DNA of 64,000 nucleotides, from contig NZ_PNYA01000030.1 of the NCBI RefSeq assembly GCF_002879885.1, positions 1-64,000 on the forward strand, written 5' to 3'. Made by a program: the position numbers and the translations under genes. Source of the DNA: Trinickia dabaoshanensis (lineage in GTDB: Bacteria; Pseudomonadota; Gammaproteobacteria; Burkholderiales; Burkholderiaceae). Below are positions 26,535-35,100 of this stretch, piece by piece. Every line of letters begins with the position of its first letter. The first letter of the stretch is position 1. Below the pieces are notes generated by a model that worked only from the letters and a program-made list of their open reading frames with translations, had not been told where the DNA came from and did no database searches.

Positions 26535-27012
26535 TGGACGATCACCTTCCCGTAGTAGATGAGCTCCGTCCCAGGGATTTTCTCGGTTTTTTGCGAGTGC
26601 AGAAACGCCCGCAATTGCTCGAACTGCGTCGGATGCGTGAGCGTGATGCAGCCGTCGCTTTCACCTAGCCGGCCGACCGGGCGAATGCGGAAATTCCCGC
26701 GAAGCACCCCCTTCACGTTCATGTAATCGCCGATCGGCGGGGTCGTGCTGTAGAGCGAAAACCACTCGCGCCGATGCGTGTTAGTGATGACGTCGTGAAT
26801 CGCATCCTGGAGCTCGGGGAAACGTCCGCCCGTTTGGCGATCGATGATGTAGTCGATGCCGGCGGGAATAGGCCCCTTCTTCGCAACTGCCGTTGCGTCA
26901 GGATCGTTGACGTATTGATCCTTTCCGGAGAACGCTGGGATGCCACCCAGCCCAGGACATTGCAGAAATGATGTCTGCTTCTATTGAGCGCGTAAAGGCA
27001 GGTGATCGGCAT
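26531..27012 (-). pseudogene. DUF2778/Tlde1-like L,D-transpeptidase effector, frameshifted
   Basis: Read from the ATG at 27012 the protein begins MPITCLYALN, the usual start of DUF2778 proteins, then loses frame. Shifting by one base near 26978-26985 restores the family: FLQCPGLGGIPAFSGKDQ, NDPDATAVAKKGPIPAG, YIIDRQTGGRF, and the catalytic SDGCITL block. One base is missing, and no start codon exists in the second frame before the shift. The usual catalytic His in the NFRxHP segment is Arg here (NFRIRP). Tlde1 enzymes are type VI-secreted toxins that alter peptidoglycan; this copy looks inactive. Confidence 0.7.
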
Positions 27013-27131
27013 TTTATTCCATGCTTAGAATGATCGGATTGCGACGACCGGCCTGTCGCCGCGGCGTCGATCATAACCGATACGCACTGCCGGACCTTTA
27101 CGTACTTTGTGCGCGCCAACATCGTCGAATC

Positions 27132-27947
27132 TTATGCCGCCATTCGATGCTCGTAGTACGGCCGTTCGCGCGAATCGAGAATCGCGTGCAGCGCGGCGAG
27201 CTCGCCGGCGTCCGGATTCAACCAGGCGTCGACTTGCGCCGGTTGGATCGGAATAATGCAGCGATCGTGACCGGCCGCCGCGATCTCCGGAGGCGGCTCA
27301 TCGGTAAACGCAGCAAAGGAAAGGAGACTCGGCTCGTCTTTGCCTTCCCACCGGGACCACAAACACGCCACGAGCATGTCGATTGGCGGATTCGGCTTGA
27401 ATTCGAGCACGACATTCGTATCCTTCTCGCCGTCGGCGAGCGTACGCCCCTCGAGGCGCGAGCTGCTCACATTTTCGTAGAAGGCGTTGACGACCATCAC
27501 GCCGTGCGAGTATCCGAAAAGCTCTTTCCAAAAGCCGCCGAGATTGTTGCGGCGGGCGTTGTAGGTGCCCGGATACTTTCGATCATAGAAAGCCGGCTTG
27601 CCGGCGGGCCGACACTGATAACGCATCGGTTTGATGACGCGTTCGCCGGCTTCCATGACCACGACCGGCGCATAGTGTCCCGGGAAAATTCGCCCGTCGC
27701 GCTCTTTCGGCTCGGTGCGCCGAAGATCGTCCAGACGTCGCAGCAGGGCATCAACCTTATCCCGCGCGATGCGCTTGCTTTCGGCCGCGGCCTTGGTCAC
27801 CTTGGTTTGCAGTGACCGCTCCGCGTCGGCCAGGCGTTTGCGCTGGGCGAATAGCTCCGCCTCGAGCTTGGCCGCCTGCAGTTGATTGAACCGATCGATC
27901 ATGTCCTTGATACGTTGCTCGTCTTCGGATTGCGGCTGTCCGAAGAG
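27132..27947 (-). pseudogene. C-terminal part of an SRAP (YedK/HMCES-type) gene, cut by the transposon
   Basis: This piece encodes most of an SOS response-associated peptidase domain: GRIFPGHYAPVVVM, the KPMRYQC and NLGGFWKELFGYSHGVMVV blocks, and the conserved active-site HDRCIIPI near the end. SRAP proteins crosslink to abasic sites in single-stranded DNA through Cys2. That cysteine is missing here; it lies 31.7 kb away at 59603-59751. Removing the transposon and one AAGAG restores a continuous frame (VDAL then FGQPQSEDEQRIKDM). An internal ATG at 27902 could still start a peptide, but without the active-site Cys. Confidence 0.88.
27943..27947. repeat. Left target-site duplication (AAGAG)
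   Basis: The 5-base AAGAG just outside the left inverted repeat is identical to that at 59603-59607, the standard Tn3-family duplication. Confidence 0.92.
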
Positions 27948-28000
27948 GGGGCATGGACAAGGTAAGCGCGAATTCCTATCATAAGCCTTGTAGTTATGAA
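27948..28000 (+). repeat. Left terminal inverted repeat
   Basis: It begins GGGGCATGG and contains ACAAGGTAAGCGC, CCTATCATAAGC and GTTATGAA. It pairs with 59550-59602 in reverse complement with 7 mismatches. Confidence 0.92.
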
Positions 28001-28089
28001 CTCCGCCTTGCTTATTACTATTTTGCGCAGTAACGCCAGATTTTTATTGCGCTAATCTAAGCGGCCCTCTGCGATCCGGACGATCCGCA

Positions 28090-31086
28090 ATGGCTACCCT
28101 CGAACGTACCGCGTACCCGCGCTTTCCCGAGGTTCTGGCACCCCGGGAACTGCAAGCCTGTTACACCCCACTGCCCGACGAGCTCGAATGGGCGCGCCGC
28201 TCAACACGCGGTGAGCGACCTCGACTGGGCCTGCTGGTGCTGCTGAAGGTCTTTCAGCAACTGCACTATTTCCCGCCGGCCGACACCATTCCGGCCGCCG
28301 TTGTCGAGCATATTCGGGCAGCCGCGGATATCGGCGACTCCGTACAGTTCGGCTACGACACAGAGACCTCCCCAACGCTGTTCCGGCATTACGCGGCGGT
28401 TCGCACCTACCTGGACGTGAAGCCGTATTACGGCACCGACGCCAACGCGATCGCGACACGGGCGGCGCACACGGCGTCGCTGACGATGGACCAACCGGTC
28501 GACATCATCAACGCGACGATCGACGAACTCATCGCGCGCGATATCGAACTGCCGGCGTTCTCGACGCTCGATCGGCTGACCGAACAGATTCACGCGCGGG
28601 CGCAGTCCCGGCTCTTCAAGCGCGTCACGCGACGCCTGACCGATGAGCAGAAACTCGCGCTCGACCGGTTGCTCGCGCGTGATCTGTCAAGCCGGCAGAC
28701 TGCCTACAACCGGATCAAGCGTCACGCGAAACGCCCATCGCGCCAGCATCTGGACCTGCTGATTGAGCAGGTCTCCTGGCTCGACGAGCTCGGCGATTTC
28801 TCACTGGCCGTCGCCGGGATTCCAGCCTCAAAGTTGCGCTCGCTCGCCAATCAGGCGATGGCGCTCGACGCGTCGGCGCTCAGGAACGACACTTCGCCCG
28901 AGAAGCGCTACACGCTGATCGTCGCGCTGCTCAACCGTATGCGCGTGCGCGCCCGCGACGATCTCGCCGACATGTTCGTCCGGCGCATGGGCGCGATCCA
29001 CAAGCGCGCGAGCGACGAACTGGACGCCATTCAGCGAAAACAGCGTGATCAGGTCGAGGATCTCGTCGGCTTGCTGGACGGTGTGGTCGACATTCTCGCC
29101 GATGAATCCGACGAGACGGCCATCGCCCGAGCGGTCAGGAAGCTGCTTGCGCCGAAAGGCGATCTCGAGCCGTTGCGCGAGAGTTGTGCGGCGATCCGCG
29201 CGTTCAGCGGCCGCAACTATCTGCCGCTGCTCTGGAAGCACTTCAAGGCCCACCGTTCGGTCATGATGCGTGTCGCCCGTACGCTCGAATGGGATTCGAC
29301 CAGCCCGGTCCGCACGCTGCTCGATGCGCTCGACGTCGTGCTGGAAAACGAGTCGCGGCATCGCGAGTGGATCGATGCTGATGTTGACCTGGGCTTTGCG
29401 GCGCCACGGTGGCGCAAGCTCGCACGTCGCACCCACGGCGACGGATTGCCGACCAATCGACGGTATCTCGAACTCTGCGTGTTCTCGTACATGGCCGAAG
29501 AGCTACGGGTCGGCGATCTGTGCGTGTCCGGCTCCGACGCCTACGCCGACTATCGCGATCACCTCCTGCCATGGCGGCAATGCGAGCAGCAGTTGCCAGA
29601 CTATTGCGACAAGCTCGGCATGCCCACGACCAGCAGTGACTTCGTGTGCCACCTGCGTCAATGGCTGACCGACGCTTCCCACAAGCTCGACGACGAATTG
29701 CCGCGCAAGCGCGAGCACGTCGTGATCGATCGTCACGGCGAACCTATCCTGCGCAAAACCGTCGCGAAAGAGATCCCGGCGAGCGCGATCGCATTGCAGG
29801 AGCGGCTGAACGCCCGCCTGCCGACGCGAAACATGCTGGACATCCTCGCGAACATCGAACACTGGACGCATTTCACGCGGCACTTCGGGCCGCTGTCCGG
29901 GAGCGATCCCCAGATTCGCAAGGCGGCCGAGCGCTACCTGCTCACGATTTTCGCGATGGGCTGCAATCTCGGCCCGACCCAGGCGGCCCGCCATCTCGAC
30001 TCGGATGTCACCGCGCACATGCTGTCGTTCGTCAACCGTCGGCACGTGAGCCTGGACAAGCTCGAGACTGCACAGCGCGAGCTGATCGAACTGTACCTGC
30101 GGCTGGACCTGCCAAAACACTGGGGCGATGGCAAGACGGTGGCGGCCGACGGCACGCAGTACGACTTCTACGACAACAACCTGCTGGCCGGCTATCACTT
30201 CCGCTACCGAAAAATGGGCGCGGTCGCGTACCGGCACGTTGCCGACAACTATATCGCGGTGTTCCAGCACTTCATTCCGCCGGGCGTCTGGGAGGCGATC
30301 TATGTGATCGAGGGCCTGCTGAAAGCGGGCCTGTCGATCAAGGCCGATACGGTCCATGCCGACACGCAGGGGCAGTCGGCCGCCGTTTTTGCGTTCACGT
30401 ACCTGCTCGGCATCAACCTGATGCCGCGGATTCGCAACTGGAAGGATCTCGTCCTGTACCGCCCAGACAGCAAGGCCAAATACAAGCACGTCGACAAGCT
30501 GTTCAAGGCGACCATCGACTGGGTGCTGATCGAGCAGCACTGGCAGGAGCTGATGCAGGTCGCGCTGTCGATTCAGGCAGGCACGATCTCGTCGCCGCTG
30601 CTGCTGCGCCGGCTCGGCTCCGAAAGCCGCAAGAACCGGCTGTACCTGGCCGCGCGCGAGCTCGGCAACGTTGTTCGCACGGTGTTTCTGCTCGAGTGGA
30701 TCGGCAGCCTCGAATTGCGGCAGGAGGTCACCGCGAACACGAACAAGATCGAGTCTTACAACGGCTTCTCCAAATGGCTGTCGTTCGGCGGTGACGTGAT
30801 CGCCGAGAACGAGCCGGAGGAACAGCAGAAACGGCTACGCTACAATGACCTGGTCGCATCGGCCGTGATCTTGCAGAACACGGTGGACATGATGCAGGCG
30901 CTGCGCGAGATGGCGGCTAACAGCGAGAAAGTGCGCGCCGAAGACATCGAGTTTCTGAGCCCGTACCCGACCCACAACATCCGCCGCTTCGGCCACTATA
31001 AACTGCACCTGGACCGTCGGCCGGAAGCCTGGATCAAGGATCCGCTGTTCGGCCATGCTGCCCGTACCTATGCACCCCGACCATGA
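28090..31086 (+). CDS. tnpA: Tn3-family transposase
   Basis: The 998-residue protein has the length and order of Tn3-family TnpA: N-terminal DNA-binding region for the 38-bp-type ends (DUF4158-like), a helical middle, and the DDE catalytic domain. The acidic triad is visible at Asp687 (AADGTQYDF), Asp758 (HADTQGQS) and Glu888 (NKIESYNGF). It catalyses replicative transposition and forms cointegrates. The start ATG is 90 bases inside the left inverted repeat. Its stop overlaps the tnpC start (ATGA). Confidence 0.96.
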   Translation: MATLERTAYPRFPEVLAPRELQACYTPLPDELEWARRSTRGERPRLGLLVLLKVFQQLHYFPPADTIPAAVVEHIRAAADIGDSVQFGYDTETSPTLFRHYAAVRTYLDVKPYYGTDANAIATRAAHTASLTMDQPVDIINATIDELIARDIELPAFSTLDRLTEQIHARAQSRLFKRVTRRLTDEQKLALDRLLARDLSSRQTAYNRIKRHAKRPSRQHLDLLIEQVSWLDELGDFSLAVAGIPASKLRSLANQAMALDASALRNDTSPEKRYTLIVALLNRMRVRARDDLADMFVRRMGAIHKRASDELDAIQRKQRDQVEDLVGLLDGVVDILADESDETAIARAVRKLLAPKGDLEPLRESCAAIRAFSGRNYLPLLWKHFKAHRSVMMRVARTLEWDSTSPVRTLLDALDVVLENESRHREWIDADVDLGFAAPRWRKLARRTHGDGLPTNRRYLELCVFSYMAEELRVGDLCVSGSDAYADYRDHLLPWRQCEQQLPDYCDKLGMPTTSSDFVCHLRQWLTDASHKLDDELPRKREHVVIDRHGEPILRKTVAKEIPASAIALQERLNARLPTRNMLDILANIEHWTHFTRHFGPLSGSDPQIRKAAERYLLTIFAMGCNLGPTQAARHLDSDVTAHMLSFVNRRHVSLDKLETAQRELIELYLRLDLPKHWGDGKTVAADGTQYDFYDNNLLAGYHFRYRKMGAVAYRHVADNYIAVFQHFIPPGVWEAIYVIEGLLKAGLSIKADTVHADTQGQSAAVFAFTYLLGINLMPRIRNWKDLVLYRPDSKAKYKHVDKLFKATIDWVLIEQHWQELMQVALSIQAGTISSPLLLRRLGSESRKNRLYLAARELGNVVRTVFLLEWIGSLELRQEVTANTNKIESYNGFSKWLSFGGDVIAENEPEEQQKRLRYNDLVASAVILQNTVDMMQALREMAANSEKVRAEDIEFLSPYPTHNIRRFGHYKLHLDRRPEAWIKDPLFGHAARTYAPRP

Positions 31087-31448
31087 CTGCACGCCCGGCC
31101 ATCACGACGACCTATTTCGGCGATATCGACACCGCCGCGCTCGAGCGGCTCGAATCGAGCTACGATACCACCCGCCTGCTGGCCGCCGTCGATATTGTCG
31201 ATCGCATACGCATCCAGCTTCATGATCCCGAGGGGCTACGCGACGATCTGCTTGAGATCCACAGCATGGCGCACTCAGTATTGAATGGCGCACCGTCGGT
31301 TCCGTCGCGCCGCGAAGGTACCTTGCCCGAGCAGGTGCTGGGCGCGCTTGATCTGATTGACGAATTTGTGATGGAACTCACGCGGGTGAGGACGATGCTC
31401 GAACCGCTCGAAGCGCTGCACCCGGACGACGGGTTTGGCGAGGGTTGA
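31083..31448 (+). CDS. tnpC: TnpC-like post-transcriptional regulator of transposition
   Basis: The 121-residue helical protein is translationally coupled to tnpA. The segment LRDDLLEIHSMAHSVLNGA matches the TnpC family that follows tnpA in Tn4652-like transposons, where TnpC lowers TnpA levels. The rest is helical (LDLIDEFVMELTRVRTMLEPLEAL). The family assignment is from sequence pattern and position. Confidence 0.75.
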   Translation: MTARPAITTTYFGDIDTAALERLESSYDTTRLLAAVDIVDRIRIQLHDPEGLRDDLLEIHSMAHSVLNGAPSVPSRREGTLPEQVLGALDLIDEFVMELTRVRTMLEPLEALHPDDGFGEG

Positions 31449-31494
31449 AGGCGCCCGCCCACCGATCGAGACAGTATGTGGTGGCCCGATCATT

Positions 31495-31541
31495 GTCAGT
31501 CATAGTTGACACGGTCGAAAAGTGTCAGCCATAGTTGACAC
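31495..31541 (+). promoter_or_regulatory. Two direct 18-bp operator-like repeats
   Basis: GTCAGTCATAGTTGACAC (31495-31512) and GTCAGCCATAGTTGACAC (31524-31541) differ at one base and are 29 bases apart. They end at the start codon of a truncated toxin gene and are the likely operator of that lost toxin-antitoxin module. Confidence 0.6.
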
Positions 31542-31670
31542 ATGATCGAACTCATCAAGACCGCCGTATTCGAACGCTGGTTGACCGACCTTCGCGACAT
31601 TCGAGTGCGAGCACGCATCGAAGCCCGCATCCGCCGACTGAGTTGCATAATGAAATCAGCTACTTCCTGA
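31542..31670 (+). pseudogene. Truncated RelE/HigB-type addiction toxin
   Basis: From the ATG at 31542 the product reads MIELIKTAVFERWLTDLRD and then VRARIEARIRRLS. This is the start of the plasmid addiction-module killer family (usually about 100 residues). After that the homology stops, and the frame ends at residue 42. The core catalytic part and the antitoxin gene are gone. Confidence 0.7.
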
Positions 31671-31806
31671 TTGGTCTCCTCCGCACCCCGCAGTCGCCAT
31701 TGGCGTTCGCATTGCAAGCTGCCCGTCTGGTTCAGATCGTGGTCCGACAAAAAGTAGTGCAATTATCCACCGCGATCGCGCCAGGCTGCAGGCTATAATT
31801 TCCGCC

Positions 31807-32175
31807 ATGAAACTGCTCCGGACCGTCATCCTGTTGCTGCTCTGCGCGGTGCTGCCCATCAGTGGGCTGGCAGCCAGTGGCTTGACCGGTGAATGTCCGA
31901 TGCAGCAAACCATGTCCATGGATGCGGACGCCAGCGTATCCGCTGACATGCCGGGCTGCGATTCGATGAAGCCCGCATCCGTCGACAAGGCCAAGGTCAA
32001 GGGCATGTTTTGCAAAGTAACCGCCCAATGCCAGTTCGGCAGCCTCTATCACCCGGCCGCCAGGGCTGAAATCGGCCGCCCGGCTGCGGTCGGCACGCCT
32101 GTCATCTTCCATTACACCCAGTCTCTTCCGGTCCGTGACCCGAACGGGTTATGGCGACCGCCGCGTCTCGTCTAA
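31807..32175 (+). CDS. Small exported Met/Cys-containing protein (CopL-like)
   Basis: The 122-residue product has a signal peptide (LLRTVILLLLCAVLPISGLAASG), then a Met/Asp/Cys-rich segment (CPMQQTMSMDADAS, MPGCDSM). Small exported proteins of this kind precede cus/cop operons and are often called CopL-like metal-binding regulators. Two comparable proteins are encoded at 40647 and 54663 in this element. It is probably the first gene of the cusCBA transcript. Its exact role is unknown. Confidence 0.6.
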   Translation: MKLLRTVILLLLCAVLPISGLAASGLTGECPMQQTMSMDADASVSADMPGCDSMKPASVDKAKVKGMFCKVTAQCQFGSLYHPAARAEIGRPAAVGTPVIFHYTQSLPVRDPNGLWRPPRLV

Positions 32176-32266
32176 TCCCTCGCTGACAGGTTCACCGCAG
32201 TTGCGGTGAGGTTCGTCGTATGCCGGACGCGGAATCCCTATGGGATTTCGCCTTTGGGGTTAGAAC

Positions 32267-33559
32267 ATGCCATTCATTTTCGGCACGCCGCTGCGCCGGC
32301 GTGTACCTTGGCGCGTGCACACGCTTTTTGCCGCGCTTCTCGTCGCGGGCGTCGTTCACGCCCAGCAGGCGCCTTTCACGCTGGACGCCGCGCTACAGTC
32401 GGCGACCGATCGCTCTGCATCGATGCAGGCCGCGCAGTCGTCCGTCCGCGCCAGCTCCGAGGCGGCCGTCAAGGCCGGACAACTGCCGGACCCGATGCTC
32501 AAGGCCGGCATCGATAACCTGCCGGTCAACGGTCCGCAACGCTTCACCATCGGCCAGGACTTCATGACGATGCGCCGCATCGGCATCGAACAGGAGTGGG
32601 TATCTGGCGAGAAGCGGCAGCTGCGTTCCGCGTTGGCCGATGAGGTGGTCGGGCGCGAGCGCGCCGACTATCTGGTGCAACTCGCCAACGTTCGCCAGCA
32701 AACTTCCACAGCCTGGCTGAACGCCGTGTATGCGAAACAGGCGCTGGCGCTGCAGCAGGCGCTCCGCGACCACATGCACCACGAGCTGGAGGCGACGAAG
32801 GCGTCGTATCGCGGCGCCAAGGCAAGCACCGCCGACGTGGTACAGGCGCAGGTGATGCTCGCGCAGACTCAGGACCAGGTGCTCAAGGCGCAACAGACTT
32901 ATCAGACCGCGCTTATTGGGTTGTCACGCTGGACGGCCGTTCCCGTCTCCGATGTGACCGGTGAACCGCCGGCGCCCGAGTCGTTCGTGTCGTCGCTCCC
33001 ACCTGACGAACTGCGTCTGTCGCAGCCGACGCTCGTCGCCGCCGCGGATGACATCGCGGTCGCTGATGCCGATACGGCAGTCGCCGACAGCGAGCGCAGC
33101 CCGAACTGGACATGGGAGGTCGCGTACCAGCAACGCGGCGGTGCGTACTCGAATATGGTGTCCGTCGGCGTCACCATTCCATTGCCGTTGAACCGGAAAA
33201 ACAACCAGGACCGCGACGTCGCCGAGAAAGCCGAACTCGCCACGAAGGCGCGGCTGATGTACGAAGACGCGCTGCGACAGGTGCAAGCCGACATCCGCGC
33301 ACAATCCGCGACCCTGGCGAGCGGGCGCGAGCGCATCGCCAATCTGAGCCAGTCGTTGCTGCCCGCCGCGGACCAGCGCGTGCAACTCGCGAATGCTGCC
33401 TATCGCGCTGGTAGCGGCTCGCTCGCGGACACGTTCGCTGCCCGCCGTGCCCAACTGGAAGCGCAGTTGCAGGTGCTCGACCTCAAACGAGAGGTGTCGC
33501 AGACCTGGGCGCAGCTCGAATATCAAGTCGTGCCACCGACGATGGCCGCCGCGCAATGA
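32267..33559 (+). CDS. cusC: Outer-membrane channel of copper RND efflux
   Basis: The 430-residue protein has a signal peptide and two TolC-family repeats of long helices (ALQSATDRSASMQAAQSSV; QAQVMLAQTQDQVLKAQQTYQTAL). It forms the trimeric exit duct for the CusBA pump. It is slightly shorter than E. coli CusC and lacks an evident lipobox. The stop overlaps the 5' end of the next frame, in one operon with cusB and cusA. Confidence 0.9.
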   Translation: MPFIFGTPLRRRVPWRVHTLFAALLVAGVVHAQQAPFTLDAALQSATDRSASMQAAQSSVRASSEAAVKAGQLPDPMLKAGIDNLPVNGPQRFTIGQDFMTMRRIGIEQEWVSGEKRQLRSALADEVVGRERADYLVQLANVRQQTSTAWLNAVYAKQALALQQALRDHMHHELEATKASYRGAKASTADVVQAQVMLAQTQDQVLKAQQTYQTALIGLSRWTAVPVSDVTGEPPAPESFVSSLPPDELRLSQPTLVAAADDIAVADADTAVADSERSPNWTWEVAYQQRGGAYSNMVSVGVTIPLPLNRKNNQDRDVAEKAELATKARLMYEDALRQVQADIRAQSATLASGRERIANLSQSLLPAADQRVQLANAAYRAGSGSLADTFAARRAQLEAQLQVLDLKREVSQTWAQLEYQVVPPTMAAAQ

Positions 33560-33570
33560 CGGAGAACAGC

Positions 33571-35100
33571 ATGAACAGGAAACCTTTGGCACGCGCGGTG
33601 TTGACGGTATTTGCCGGCGCGGCGCTGCTCGGCGCGGGCTATTTCGCGGGAACGCGTCACGCGGCGACCGGCACCGCAGTTGCCTCGACTGGCGCCGCCT
33701 CGCCGGGCGGCAAGATCGACCCGAAGACCGGGCGGAAGGTGCTGTACTGGCACGACCCGATGGTGCCGAACCAGCATTTCGACAAGCCGGGTAAATCGCC
33801 ATTCATGGACATGCAACTTGAGCCTGTCTACGCGGATGAAGGCGAGAGCTCTTCAGGCATCAAGATCGACCCGGGGCTTGAGCAGAATCTTGGCATTCGC
33901 TATGCGACCGTGCGTCGGCAGGAAACGACCGGCGGATTCGATGCCATCGGCACGACGCAGTTCGATGAATCGCACTCGGATGTCGTGCAGTCGCGCGTCA
34001 CCGGCTACATCGACCGGCTCTATGCGAACGCGCCGATGCAACGCATCGCAAAAGGCGCACCAGTCGCATCGCTGTTCGTCCCGGAATGGCTCGCGCCGCA
34101 GGAGGAATATCTCGCACTCAAGCGCGGCGGCATGGACGCCACTTTGCTCGAAGCGTCGCGAGCGCGGATGCGCGCCTTGTCGATTCCTGATGGAATCATC
34201 GCGAGCCTTGACCGAACCGGCAAGGCCCAGACGCACGTCTTGCTGACGTCGCCCGAGTCCGGTGTCGTCAGCGAACTGAACGTCCGCGACGGCGCGATGG
34301 TCGCGCCCGGCCAGACACTCGCGAAGATTGCCGGCCTGTCGAAGCTGTGGCTCATCGTCGAGATTCCCGAGGCGCTCGCGCTGGGCGTACAACCCGGTAT
34401 GACCGTCGATGCGACGTTCGCAGGCGACCCGACACAACACTTCAACGGTCGCATCCGCGAAATCCTGCCGGGCATCAGCACCACCAGCCGCACGCTCCAG
34501 GCGCGTCTGGAAATCGACAACGCCGGATTCAAGCTGACGCCGGGCATGCTGATGCGCGTGCGCGTTGCCGGCCAGAAGGCTGTCTCGCGACTGCTGGTGC
34601 CCTCCGAAGCCGTGATCACAACGGGCAAGCGCTCGGTCGTCATCGTAAAGAACGGCGACGGGCGCCTTCAGCCGGCGACGGTTACCGTGGGCAATGACAT
34701 TGGCAACGAAACCGAGGTGCTGAGCGGCCTGAACGACGGCGACACCGTTGTCGCGTCCGGCCAGTTCCTGATCGATTCCGAAGCGAGCCTGAAGTCCGTT
34801 CTGCCGAGGCTGGAGGGCAGCACGGGGGCAAGCGCAAGCGCACCGGCGTCCGCACCCGCCGTCGCAGCACAAACGTACGAGACCACCGGCAAGGTCGAAA
34901 AAGTGACCGCTGCGGACATCACGTTCTCCCATCAACCCGTGCCGGCGCTCGGCTGGGGCGCGATGACGATGGCGTTCAACAAGCCCGCTCCCGATGCCTT
35001 CCCCGACGTCAAGGCCGGACAGACGGTGCACTTCGTCTTCAAGCAGTCGGATGAGGGCTACCAGTTGACGAAGGTCGAACCGGTCGGAGGCGTGCAATGA
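33571..35100 (+). CDS. cusB: Periplasmic adaptor with C-terminal CusF-like domain
   Basis: The start at 33571 has a GGAG 8 bases upstream; an earlier ATG at 33556 overlaps cusC. The 509-residue protein is an anchored membrane-fusion protein: N-terminal anchor, a metal-binding segment ([10 protein letters not shown]...[13 protein letters not shown]), then lipoyl/barrel-sandwich and beta-barrel domains. The last 90 residues ([28 protein letters not shown]) form a CusF-like copper chaperone domain with the W-x-A-M-T-M motif. CusB links CusA to CusC and helps load Cu(I). The fused chaperone may hand metal directly to the pump. Confidence 0.92.
   Translation: MNRKPLARAVLTVFAGAALLGAGYFAGTRHAATGTAVASTGAASPGGKIDPKTGRKVLYWHDPMVPNQHFDKPGKSPFMDMQLEPVYADEGESSSGIKIDPGLEQNLGIRYATVRRQETTGGFDAIGTTQFDESHSDVVQSRVTGYIDRLYANAPMQRIAKGAPVASLFVPEWLAPQEEYLALKRGGMDATLLEASRARMRALSIPDGIIASLDRTGKAQTHVLLTSPESGVVSELNVRDGAMVAPGQTLAKIAGLSKLWLIVEIPEALALGVQPGMTVDATFAGDPTQHFNGRIREILPGISTTSRTLQARLEIDNAGFKLTPGMLMRVRVAGQKAVSRLLVPSEAVITTGKRSVVIVKNGDGRLQPATVTVGNDIGNETEVLSGLNDGDTVVASGQFLIDSEASLKSVLPRLEGSTGASASAPASAPAVAAQTYETTGKVEKVTAADITFSHQPVPALGWGAMTMAFNKPAPDAFPDVKAGQTVHFVFKQSDEGYQLTKVEPVGGVQ

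Noticed and set aside
26719-27012. A 97-residue minus-strand protein starting MPITCLYALN
   Set aside because: After residue 10 it is read in the wrong frame; the true product is the frameshifted DUF2778 protein.
29503-30540. A 345-residue frame antisense to tnpA
   Set aside because: Shadow of the transposase coding strand.
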